Positions 44,340 through 52,716 of a stretch of 64,000 bases of DNA are shown here, piece after piece. Position 1 is the first letter of the stretch; every line of letters begins with the position of its first letter. Under the pieces are notes generated by a model. It ran no database searches. It was not told the origin of the DNA and saw only the letters and a program-made list of their open reading frames with translations. This stretch comes from Chloroflexota bacterium (lineage in GTDB: Bacteria > Chloroflexota > UBA11872). Both the position numbers and the translations under genes were made by a program. The stretch lies in contig JAPOVQ010000009.1 in assembly GCA_026708035.1 (NCBI GenBank), positions 62,001-126,000 of the forward strand, given 5' to 3'.

Positions 44340-47300
44340 GTGGCGGCATCCCACCCGAGCTCGGCAACCTCTCCAACCTCACGTTCTTGGATCTCGGGGG
44401 AAACCAGCTCAGCGGGGAAATACCGCCCGAGCTTGGCCGCCTCTCGAACTTGGAATGGCTGGTGCTCGTCGGCAACCAGCTGCACGGACCGATTCCGCCC
44501 ACGCTCGGCAGCCTGCACAGACTGTCCGTGCTCTGGCTCGGCGCGAACCAATTGAGTGGCGCCATACCAGCGGAATTGGGCGAGCTCTCTAGCCTGAGAA
44601 CACTGTGGCTAAGTGAAAACCGGCTGAGCGGTGCGATTCCGTCCGCCCTCGGCAGCCTGACCTACTTGGAGTTTCTGTCCTTCAGTACGAACCAATTGCG
44701 TGGAGCGATTCCGCCCGAGCTGGGCAACCTCTTCCACCTGCGGTCGCTGCTGCTCGACGGCAATCAGCTAAGCGGAGCGATACCAGCCGAGTTGGGCGAC
44801 CTCGTCAACCTTGAAGCGCTCGAGCTCGGCGGCGGCAACCAACTCACGGGGTGTATCCCGGCGGCGCTGCGCGACGTTCCGGAAAGCGACGTCGCCGACC
44901 TCGGGTTGCCGTTCTGTGAGGCGATCGCAACTTCTGACGACCGGGCCGTCCTGGTCGCGCTCTACCGGGCGACGGACGGGCCGAATTGGACCAACCGAAC
45001 CAACTGGTTGACCGAGGCGCCGCTCCGCCTTTGGCACGGCGTCACCGCGGATCACGCCGGCCGCGTCACCGCCTTGGACCTGCCCGAGAACGGATTGCGC
45101 GGCGAATTGCCTCCCGCGCTGGGCGATCTCTCCAATATGCGAGTGCTGCGCCTCTCCCAAAACAACCTGCATGGCCGCATCCGGCCCGAACTTGGCCTCC
45201 TCGCCAATCTCCGAGAGTTGGATCTTTTCGGCAACCAGTTTCTTGGAACGATTCCGCCGGAGTTGGGGAATCTCACCGAGCTGCGAACCCTTTCCCTCAG
45301 TCGCAACCAGCTCAGTGGCGTCATCCCCGCCGAGCTGGGTCAACTCACCAAGCTGACGGATTTCTCGCTTGCAGAAAACCGCCTGAGTGGGGCGATCCCG
45401 CCGGAACTCGGCGGCTTGACAGGTCTCGTGACGCTGGCCCTCCAGAGCAACCAGCTGAGCGAAGCCATTCCACCCCACCTGGGAGGTCTCGCCAACCTGG
45501 TCTTGCTCTGGCTCGGGTCCAACCAGCTTGCCGGAAACATCCCGCCCGAGCTGGGGAATCTCTCCAAACTTGAATTGCTGGACCTCGTAAACAACCGGCT
45601 CTCTGGGGAGATTCCAGCCGAATTGGGAGGCCTCTCCCGGTTGCGTCTCCTCTCTATCGATATGAATCGCCTTACAGGACAGATTCCGTCGGAGCTTGGG
45701 CACCTAGCCAACCTGACGAGGCTTGGGCTTGGTGACAACCAACTCACCGGACAGATTCCACGCCAATTGGGTCGACTCACCAAGCTGGAGTGGCTGTCGC
45801 TTGATCAGAACCAGTTACAGGGTCCAATTCCAGCCGCGCTGGGTGGTCTCACCCAGCTAGAAACCCTGAAGCTCAGCAACAACCGGCTGCAGGGAACCAT
45901 CCCGCCCCAGCTGGGCAACCTCGCCAGATTGGAATGGCTGAGTCTCGACGGGAACCAGCTGCATGGGCCTATCCCTTCCGAGTTGGGCCGCATTCCCAAT
46001 CTGAGCTTCGTGCGGCTCAGCGGCGGCAACCAATTCACCGGGTGCATACCCAACGCGGTGCGCGCGATCGAAACTAACGATTTTCAAGATCTCGAGCTGT
46101 GGCCGTGTGGGATCAGCGAAAGCGCCGAGGATCGGGCCGCGCTGATCGCGTTCTACCACGCCGCCAACGGTCCAAGTTGGACCAACAGCCGCCACTGGCT
46201 CGGCGAGGCTCCCATCGGCGAATGGCACGGCGTAACCACGAGCTCCGACGGCCAGGTAACCGCCCTTCGCCTCCAAAGCAACGAGCTATCGGGCGAACTG
46301 CCGCCCGAGTTGGGCGACCTCGCGCATCTGGAGATTCTGGAGCTATCGAAGAACCAACTGCGCGGGGCCATTCCGCCCGACCTGGGCCGCCTCGCCAATC
46401 TGAGAGATCTGCGGCTCGGATCCAACCAGCTCCAGGGGCCGATCCCGCGCGAGTTGGGGCGCCTGGCCAACCTGGAGGTCCTGTGGCTGGCGCACAACCA
46501 ACTGACCGGGGCGATCCCGATTCAGTTGGGGCACCTCGCCAAGCTGACCTATCTGTCGCTCCGACAGAACCTGTTGAGGGGAAGGATTCCGGCCGCATTG
46601 GGTCGACTTGACCATCTCAACGAACTGAATCTCCGTGGCGGCAACCGCTTTGGCGGATGCATCCCCGACGAGCTGCGGCTCTTGCCAAACAGCGACCTCC
46701 GCCACACCGGCCTTCTGTTCTGCGTCGAGGTCGCAATCGCCGCCGACACGGCCGCTCTCGTCGCCCTCTACCACGCCACCGATGGACCAAGGTGGACCAC
46801 CAGCGCCAACTGGCTCACCGACGCGCCCCTCGGCGAATGGCACGGGGTCACCACCGACGACGCCGGCCGGGTCACGGGTGTGCGGCTCCAGCAAATCGGA
46901 CTCGCGGGAAGCATCCCGCCGGAGCTGAGCCGCCTCACCAAGTTGCAGGCGCTCGAACTCAACCAGAACCAGTTGACCGGAACCATCCCGCCCGACCTCG
47001 GCCGCCTCGCCAACCTCGAAGTCTTGGATCTCAGCGACAACCAACTGCGAGGCGCGATCCCGCCGGAACTTGGCCACCTGAGCGATCAGCTGCATGGGGA
47101 ACTTCTACCCGAACTCCCGGGCTTCACCAACCTCCGCGTGTTGATTCTCGGTGGCAACCACCTGCGCGGGACTATTCCGGCCACGCTGGGCGGTCTCGCC
47201 AGTCTGGAAGTGCTGGGCCTCAACGACAACCAGTTGGGCGGTCACATCCCCGCCGAGTTGGGCAACCTCACGAACCTGGGGGGGCTTTTTCTCACCGGGA

Positions 47301-47755
47301 ACCAGCTGCATGGGGAGATTCCACCCGCACTGGGTGGTCTCGCCAACTTGGAATCGTTGTATCTCGACCTGAACCGGCTATCCGGCCCGATCCCCGCCGA
47401 GCTCGGCACCCTCACGAACCTCGGAGGCCTTTCGCTCGCCGGCAACCAACTGAGTGGATCGATCCCGGCCGATCTGGGCCGCCTCGCCAACCTGGTGCAG
47501 CTGTCGCTCTGGGACAACCAACTGGTTGGAACGATCCCAGCCGAGCTGGGCCGCCTGACAAACTTGCAAGGGCTGTATCTCGACGGGAACCGGCTGGACG
47601 GGGAGATTCCGCCCGCGTTGGGCCACCTGACCAATCTGCGAGGGCTCTATCTCGGCGGAAGCAACCAATTCACCGGGTGCGTGCCCACGGGGTTGCGCGA
47701 GGTGCCGGACAGTGATGTTGCCGAGCTTGGTCTGCCGTTTTGCGAGGCCGGCTGA
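44240..47755 (+). CDS. Secreted LRR protein 3, 3' part of a frameshifted gene (three and a half modules)
   Basis: The in-phase LRR sequence actually begins at 44183; GTG 44240 is only the first start-like codon in this frame. It completes module four and adds modules starting near 44939, 46130 and 46744, each with the DRAALxALYHATDGPxW cap and GCIP cap (the fifth module uses LWPC in place of LPFC). Without a signal peptide of its own it would not be exported, supporting a single seven-module gene of about 2,260 residues spanning 40977-47755. The end PFCEAG-stop is typical of the family. Confidence 0.82.
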   Translation: MVRLGDNLLQGEIPPGLGRLAKLRVLRLGSNELSGGIPPELGNLSNLTFLDLGGNQLSGEIPPELGRLSNLEWLVLVGNQLHGPIPPTLGSLHRLSVLWLGANQLSGAIPAELGELSSLRTLWLSENRLSGAIPSALGSLTYLEFLSFSTNQLRGAIPPELGNLFHLRSLLLDGNQLSGAIPAELGDLVNLEALELGGGNQLTGCIPAALRDVPESDVADLGLPFCEAIATSDDRAVLVALYRATDGPNWTNRTNWLTEAPLRLWHGVTADHAGRVTALDLPENGLRGELPPALGDLSNMRVLRLSQNNLHGRIRPELGLLANLRELDLFGNQFLGTIPPELGNLTELRTLSLSRNQLSGVIPAELGQLTKLTDFSLAENRLSGAIPPELGGLTGLVTLALQSNQLSEAIPPHLGGLANLVLLWLGSNQLAGNIPPELGNLSKLELLDLVNNRLSGEIPAELGGLSRLRLLSIDMNRLTGQIPSELGHLANLTRLGLGDNQLTGQIPRQLGRLTKLEWLSLDQNQLQGPIPAALGGLTQLETLKLSNNRLQGTIPPQLGNLARLEWLSLDGNQLHGPIPSELGRIPNLSFVRLSGGNQFTGCIPNAVRAIETNDFQDLELWPCGISESAEDRAALIAFYHAANGPSWTNSRHWLGEAPIGEWHGVTTSSDGQVTALRLQSNELSGELPPELGDLAHLEILELSKNQLRGAIPPDLGRLANLRDLRLGSNQLQGPIPRELGRLANLEVLWLAHNQLTGAIPIQLGHLAKLTYLSLRQNLLRGRIPAALGRLDHLNELNLRGGNRFGGCIPDELRLLPNSDLRHTGLLFCVEVAIAADTAALVALYHATDGPRWTTSANWLTDAPLGEWHGVTTDDAGRVTGVRLQQIGLAGSIPPELSRLTKLQALELNQNQLTGTIPPDLGRLANLEVLDLSDNQLRGAIPPELGHLSDQLHGELLPELPGFTNLRVLILGGNHLRGTIPATLGGLASLEVLGLNDNQLGGHIPAELGNLTNLGGLFLTGNQLHGEIPPALGGLANLESLYLDLNRLSGPIPAELGTLTNLGGLSLAGNQLSGSIPADLGRLANLVQLSLWDNQLVGTIPAELGRLTNLQGLYLDGNRLDGEIPPALGHLTNLRGLYLGGSNQFTGCVPTGLREVPDSDVAELGLPFCEAG

Positions 47756-47767
47756 CCTCGCCTCGAC

Positions 47768-49333
47768 CTAGGGAGCCCCGCCGCCGCGCCGCTCCTGCTC
47801 CCGCCGTTCGTCGAACTCGCGCAGCATCACGTTGCCCAGCGAGGGGGGCCGGCGATAGCCCGGAACATCCTTCGCCACCGACCACTCGTGCGCCTCCAGC
47901 TGGCGGGTGATGAGCTGGTCCGCCTGTTCGAGATACGCGTCGGCCTCGGTTTCACCGCGCCGGACGGCTTCGATCGGTGCTCCGGTCAGCACGTGCCAGG
48001 CCTTCGATCCAGGATTCGAGGGCGTCTGCATGTCATGCGCGGTAGCGCCGCTCCACGCGGTGCGGTCCGCGGGCGGTCGGTTGGGGTCGCGAAAGGCCGG
48101 CTCGCGCAGCACCGAGCGGCGAAACGGGACGGCGGCGTCGGTGCGCGCCAGCGCCCGCTGAGCCTCGGGCTCCAGAAAGAACTGGGCCAGCCGCCAGGCC
48201 GGCTCGAGGTCTTCGCTGGCGCCATTGACGCCAAGGCAAATCTCCACCCCTTCCGTCACCGGGGATTCGTCCGTCCACGCGGGCAGCGGCGCCACGCCCC
48301 ACGGGATCGTCGGCCGCACCAGCGGCGCGAAGTCGCTGGCGTCGATGTACAACGCCACCTGACCGCCGTTAAACGGCGTCCCAAAGCGCTCCTCGATTCC
48401 AAGCTCGATCTGTGACTGGCTCCGCCAGCGCGCCATGCGTCCCAGGGTGCGCGCGTGCACGGCCGACTGCATCGTGGATCGGGTCTGATCGGGGGCAAAG
48501 AATGCGTCCGCCCCGCCAAGTCCCGCCGCCCCGGCCATCGCGGCGCGCGTCACCCATGGCACGGCGGCGAGGCCATAGCGATCCACGCGGTCTTCATCCG
48601 CCGCCGTGAGTCGTCGCGCCGCGAATTCGAACTCGGCGATCGACCACGCGTCCTCCCAGCTCGACGGCGGCTCGACCCCGGCCAGCGCCAGGTGGGCCTC
48701 GTTGTAAAACACGCCAAGGTAGGCCGCGCCGATGCTGAGGGCGGTTATCTCCCCACCCGGTCCGGTCCGCGCCTCGATCGCAGCCGGCACAAGGTCCTCC
48801 AGGTCCACGTCGCGCGCCACGAGCTCGTCCAGTGGCGCCAAATAGCCGCCGGCCGTCAGGTCGAACACGTCGTCCGCCGCCACCCGGACCACGTCCGCGT
48901 CGATGCCGTCGACCAGCCCGGCTCGCATGCCCTCGCCCGCCAGCGTGTTGTCCAGCCGCACGTCGAGATCGACCTCGGGCTGGGCCTGCTCGAAGGCCGC
49001 CAGCACCTGGCGCAGCGCGTCCTGCTCGGTCGAAGTGCCCCAGCCGGCGAAACGGACCGTCGTGCCGGCCGGGAGCGGCGTGGCTTCGGCCGCGGCGAGG
49101 GTCGTGGGCGCGGACGGCGTCGGGCTCGGCGTTGGCGTATACCGCGGCACGCTGACGAATTCGACCGGGAGCGGAGTCAACGGCGGCAGTTCCGCGTCCG
49201 CCGGACCTAGATCGCATCCCGTAATCCCGGCCGCCACGGCCAGCGGCAGGGCGCGCAAGATGGCGCGCCGCGAACAGCGGCCGGCGGCGGTGCGCGGGCG
49301 CCGAGCGCCCGGCGATGGGTATGGGTTCGCCAC
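47768..49333 (-). CDS. Extracellular solute-binding lipoprotein (sugar type, SBP family 1)
   Basis: This 521-residue receptor has a Tat-like RR signal (SRRAILRALPLAVAAGITGC) with lipobox Cys at about 40, then a Thr/Pro spacer. The SBP fold follows, as in carbohydrate ABC importers: FAGWGTSTEQDALRQVLAAF, VFYNEAHLALAG, and a late EPAWRLAQFFLEPEAQRALA. The ligand is probably an oligosaccharide. GTG 49333 is taken as the start; the open frame extends further but across a dispersed repeat. No permease genes are adjacent. The gene is convergent with the LRR gene, and its 3' end is duplicated at 40742. Confidence 0.87.
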   Translation of the reverse strand: MANPYPSPGARRPRTAAGRCSRRAILRALPLAVAAGITGCDLGPADAELPPLTPLPVEFVSVPRYTPTPSPTPSAPTTLAAAEATPLPAGTTVRFAGWGTSTEQDALRQVLAAFEQAQPEVDLDVRLDNTLAGEGMRAGLVDGIDADVVRVAADDVFDLTAGGYLAPLDELVARDVDLEDLVPAAIEARTGPGGEITALSIGAAYLGVFYNEAHLALAGVEPPSSWEDAWSIAEFEFAARRLTAADEDRVDRYGLAAVPWVTRAAMAGAAGLGGADAFFAPDQTRSTMQSAVHARTLGRMARWRSQSQIELGIEERFGTPFNGGQVALYIDASDFAPLVRPTIPWGVAPLPAWTDESPVTEGVEICLGVNGASEDLEPAWRLAQFFLEPEAQRALARTDAAVPFRRSVLREPAFRDPNRPPADRTAWSGATAHDMQTPSNPGSKAWHVLTGAPIEAVRRGETEADAYLEQADQLITRQLEAHEWSVAKDVPGYRRPPSLGNVMLREFDERREQERRGGGAP

Positions 49334-49755
49334 GTGCTGGAAGCCTCGGGGCCGCCCGACAGGCGAAGGCGCGCCGCTGCTTGAGATCAGGGACCGCCCG
49401 ACGTGCGCCAAACCTAGCGCCCCGAGGCAGGATAGCAGCGGTCCCCGGCATCCCAGCCCCCGAAACACGCTCACCCTCACGCTGCGCGGCGCCCACTCGT
49501 CCTCCCAGCGCGCCGCCGACCCCGCGCGTGACGCAACGACGAAGCGTCCCCGACCGGCGATGCCCCGCCGCCTCGCCGCCGTCCGGCCCCCTCTCCCTCG
49601 ATGAGAGAGGGCTGGGGTGAGGGTGATTCGGCGAGCGCTTCCCCGACCGCACGCCGAAGGCGACACACTCACTCACCACCGGGGAGCCACCGGGCCCACT
49701 GCGCTACCCTGCGGCCGCGGCCCATGACCGCCGGACGGCGGCTTCACCAGAGGCG
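49334..49755. other. Divergent intergenic region with one family A repeat
   Basis: This 422-bp gap separates the divergent solute-binding protein and Gfo/Idh/MocA genes and must hold both promoters, although no clear -10/-35 pair stands out. A family A hairpin with loop TCGATGA lies at 49585-49630 in the usual orientation. Confidence 0.65.
49585..49630 (+). repeat. Dispersed hairpin repeat, family A
   Basis: CCCCCTCTCCCTCGATGAGA then GAGGGCTGGGGTGAGGGTGA. The left and right arms pair almost fully. It lies in the divergent gap described above. Confidence 0.85.
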
Positions 49756-50847
49756 ATGACGATGTATCGCGCCGGCATCGTGGGGCTCGGCGTCGGCAAG
49801 CGGCACGCCGGCGCCTATACCGGCAGCGCCGCCACCGAGCTCGTCGCCATCGCCGACCTCGACGCCGCGCTGCTGGACGAGGTCGGCCGCGACTTCGACG
49901 TGCCGCACCGCTACACCAGCCTCGAGGCCATGCTGGAGCACGAGACGCTCGACATCGTCAGCGTCGCCACTCCCTGCCAGTTCCACGCGCCCATGGTGAT
50001 CGCCGCCGCCGAGGCCCGCCCCAAGGCCATCATTTGCGAGAAGCCCATGGCGCCCGACATGGGCGGCGTCGAGGCCATGATCGCGGCCTGCGACGAGCAC
50101 GGCGTCAAGCTCGTCATCAGCCACATGCGACGGCAGCTCCCGCAGTTCGCCCATGCGCGCCGTCTCATTGCCGAGGGCGCCATCGGCCGGCCCCTCGCCT
50201 GCACCGTGAGCGCGCAGGAAGGCGGTCTGCTGAACCAGGGCTCCCACGTCGTCGACCTGGTCCGATTCATGCTGGGCGATCCGGCGGTCGAGTGGGCCGT
50301 GGGCCAGGTACAGCGCGAAACCGACCGCTACGAGCGCGCCCTGCCCGTCGAGGACCTCTGCGGGGGCGTCGTCGCGTTCGAGGGCGGCACGCGCCTGGTG
50401 CTCGACGTGGACATCGGCGCCAACCCCACCATCGGCAACTGGGGCTTCGTGCTGGCGGGCGACGAGGGCGTGCTGCGCGTCAGAGCCCACCAGGCGCACG
50501 GCCGCGAGGCCTTCGACCTGCATCTGACGTCGTCCGCCCACGGTGAGATGGATCTCGCGTCGACGGAGTTCCCCGAGGTCGATCCCTGGCCCGCCCAGGT
50601 CGACAAGCTGGCCACCTGGCTCGACGGCGGCCCGGAGCACGTGCAGTCCATCGCGCGCACCAAGCCGTCGCACGAGGCCCTCATGGCCATCTACGAGTCC
50701 GCGCGCACCCGCTCACGCGTCACCCTGCCGCTCTCGACCCGCCGCTCCCCGCTCGAGGCCATGATCGAGGACGGCCAACTGACGGTTCGTTATCCGGGCG
50801 CCTACGACATCCGCCATGCCGGGCTCTACCCCCCGTTGGAGGTCTGA
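49756..50847 (+). CDS. Gfo/Idh/MocA-family oxidoreductase, tandem copy 1
   Basis: This 363-residue protein has Rossmann motif AGIVGLGVGKRHAGAY (6-21) and EKPMAP with EKP at 95-97. A C-terminal signature VRYPGAYDIRHAGLY is shared with the next gene. A sugar or polyol substrate is inferred from the family and from neighbouring carbohydrate genes. GAGGCG precedes ATG 49756. The next gene starts 3 bases after its stop, so the two are an operon. Confidence 0.88.
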   Translation: MTMYRAGIVGLGVGKRHAGAYTGSAATELVAIADLDAALLDEVGRDFDVPHRYTSLEAMLEHETLDIVSVATPCQFHAPMVIAAAEARPKAIICEKPMAPDMGGVEAMIAACDEHGVKLVISHMRRQLPQFAHARRLIAEGAIGRPLACTVSAQEGGLLNQGSHVVDLVRFMLGDPAVEWAVGQVQRETDRYERALPVEDLCGGVVAFEGGTRLVLDVDIGANPTIGNWGFVLAGDEGVLRVRAHQAHGREAFDLHLTSSAHGEMDLASTEFPEVDPWPAQVDKLATWLDGGPEHVQSIARTKPSHEALMAIYESARTRSRVTLPLSTRRSPLEAMIEDGQLTVRYPGAYDIRHAGLYPPLEV

Positions 50848-50850
50848 GCC

Positions 50851-51957
50851 GTGTCCGGCGCATCTACCAACGACCGACCGCTGCGCGCCGCCGTCGTCGG
50901 CGCCCGCATCGGACGCACGCACGCCGCCGGCTACGCCGCCAGCGAGCGCGCCGAACTGGTGGCGATCTGCGACGCCATCGAGTCGCGCTGCCACGCGCTG
51001 GCCGACGCGCACGACGTGGAGGCCCGCTACACCGACTTCGAGACCATGCTGCGCGAGCAACGCCCCGAGGTGCTCAGCATCGCCACGCCGCAGGCCACCC
51101 ACGCCCCGCTCACGATCCTCGCCGCTAGCCGCTACAAGCCCACGGCCATCCTGTGCGAGAAGGCCATGGCCGGCAATCTGGGCGAGGCGCGCGCCATGCT
51201 GGAGACCTGCGACAGGAACGGCGTGAAGCTCGCCATCGGGCATCAGGGCCGCTGGCTGCGGGCCTTCGAGCAGGCGCGCGACGCAGTGGCCGCCGGCGAC
51301 ATCGGCGCCCCCGTCTTCGCCCGCGTCGGCTGCACCGTCGGCGGCATCACCAATCACCTCACCCACGCCCTCGACCGCATGCTCTTCATGCTGGGAGAGC
51401 CCGACATCGAATGGGTGCTGGGCAACGTCCAGCGTGAGACGGACCGCTGGGAGCGCGGCTGGCCCAGCGAGGAAATGGCCGCCGCGGTCGTCGGCTTGGC
51501 CGGCGGCATGCGGCTGGCGCTGGAAAGCGAGACGCCGGACGCGCCGGGTCTGGAGGCTCACACCCACCTCATCGTGGGTACCGACGGCCTGGTGATCGTC
51601 TCCCAGGACGGCCGCGGCGCCGACTACGCCGTGCGCATCGTGGGCCGCGGCGGACGTACGCGCGACATCCCCGGCGACGCCGACTACTACGACGACGCCC
51701 GCCTACGCGAAACCGATGCGCTGGCAGCCTGGGCCGCGGGCGAGGTCGACGAGCATCGCGGCGACGCCCACCTCGCCATCAAGACCCAGGAAGCCCTCAT
51801 GGCCATCTACGAGTCGGCCCGCATCCGCGGCCTCGTGCGCCTGCCGCTCAAGACCATGGCCTCGCCGCTGATCCGGATGATCGAGTCCGGCGACCTGCCC
51901 GTGCGCTACCCCGGCCGCTACGACATCCGCCACCACACGGCGGCGTACCGGAGCTAG
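50851..51957 (+). CDS. Gfo/Idh/MocA-family oxidoreductase, tandem copy 2 (EKA variant)
   Basis: The 368-residue paralogue has the nucleotide-binding VVGARIGRTHAAGY (15-28) but the family motif reads EKAMA (103-107), so the proline that shapes the active-site loop is lost. The end VRYPGRYDIRHHTAAY matches copy 1. The pair could act as a heteromer or on successive steps of one pathway. GTG 50851 starts 3 bases after copy 1's stop. Confidence 0.86.
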   Translation: MSGASTNDRPLRAAVVGARIGRTHAAGYAASERAELVAICDAIESRCHALADAHDVEARYTDFETMLREQRPEVLSIATPQATHAPLTILAASRYKPTAILCEKAMAGNLGEARAMLETCDRNGVKLAIGHQGRWLRAFEQARDAVAAGDIGAPVFARVGCTVGGITNHLTHALDRMLFMLGEPDIEWVLGNVQRETDRWERGWPSEEMAAAVVGLAGGMRLALESETPDAPGLEAHTHLIVGTDGLVIVSQDGRGADYAVRIVGRGGRTRDIPGDADYYDDARLRETDALAAWAAGEVDEHRGDAHLAIKTQEALMAIYESARIRGLVRLPLKTMASPLIRMIESGDLPVRYPGRYDIRHHTAAYRS

Positions 51958-51998
51958 TCCGCCGCTCGCAACTCGAACGCGTGCGTGCCGGTCCGCAG
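51954..51998 (-). pseudogene. Duplicated C-terminal codons of the rhamnosidase gene
   Basis: On the minus strand the frame reads LRTGTHAFELRAAD-stop, copying VRTGTHAFELRAMGNTPA-stop of the GH78-type gene. A 24-bp block (CGCTCGCAACTCGAACGCGT and four more bases) is identical at 51963-51986 and 52734-52757. The two copies bracket the LppM-like gene. Confidence 0.8.
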
Positions 51999-51999
51999 C

Positions 52000-52716
52000 C
52001 TACGCCCGTCGTCTGGCGCGAACGGCCGAGCGCGCTGCCAGAGCGGCCAGCACCACAGCGGCAGCCGCCGCCCCGCCCACGACGACCACGACGACCGGCC
52101 CGACGCCTGTCGTCTGGCTGCGGGCGCTGAGCGTGCGCGCCTCCGTGTCTAGGAAATCGAGTTCCCACACCAGTGCGCCGTTCTCGATTCGATCGGCGTT
52201 GTGCTCCGTAATCTCACCGGGCAACGAGACGCGCACCCGGAATTCGGCGGTATTGACGATCGCGGCCGTCATGCCGGCGGCGAAGTCTCCGTTCTCGCCG
52301 GCCAGTTCCTCACCCAGCGGCGGGAGGTCCATCGTGAAGCGCCAGCCGTCGCTCTCGCGCACGAACCCGAAGTCAGCGGCATCGGTCAGGTCGTCTGCAC
52401 TGCCCAGCGACTCCGCGGCCAGCTCCATGTCGGCAACAGGCACGCGCATGCGCTGCCCGACGAATCCGTCCTCGCGGTACGCATCGACGACCGCGCCCGG
52501 CGGCAGGTCGTCGACATCCCCGAGCATGTCTTCCGGGGATTCGTCAGCAGCCGCGAGCAAGGATTCGTCGACCGCCACCACCATGTCGACCACTCCGGAG
52601 CCGTCCTCCTCCACGGTGAAGCTCAACTCGACGCGGATGCAGCCTGTGAGGGCGAACGTGCACACCGCCATCAGCAGCGCGACCGGGAGTAGTCGCCCGA
52701 AGTGCCGTGCGGTCAC
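52000..52716 (-). CDS. LppM-like lipoprotein with C-terminal membrane anchor
   Basis: This 238-residue protein has a signal peptide with lipobox FALTGC (C26). An LppM-type domain follows (RVELSFTVEEDGSGVVDMVV), then a single membrane span (VVVVVVGGAAAAAVVLAALAA) and an Arg-rich cytoplasmic tail. LppM in mycobacteria affects phagosome handling, but the role here is unknown. GTG 52716 overlaps the rhamnosidase stop (GTGA), so translation is coupled. The gene is flanked by 24-bp direct repeats of the rhamnosidase 3' end, as if inserted there. Confidence 0.78.
   Translation of the reverse strand: MTARHFGRLLPVALLMAVCTFALTGCIRVELSFTVEEDGSGVVDMVVAVDESLLAAADESPEDMLGDVDDLPPGAVVDAYREDGFVGQRMRVPVADMELAAESLGSADDLTDAADFGFVRESDGWRFTMDLPPLGEELAGENGDFAAGMTAAIVNTAEFRVRVSLPGEITEHNADRIENGALVWELDFLDTEARTLSARSQTTGVGPVVVVVVGGAAAAAVVLAALAARSAVRARRRA

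Noticed and set aside
41000-47700. Regularly spaced DNA repeats resembling a CRISPR array or satellite
   Set aside because: The period is 72 bp and fully explained by in-frame 24-residue leucine-rich repeats; there are no constant repeats with variable spacers.
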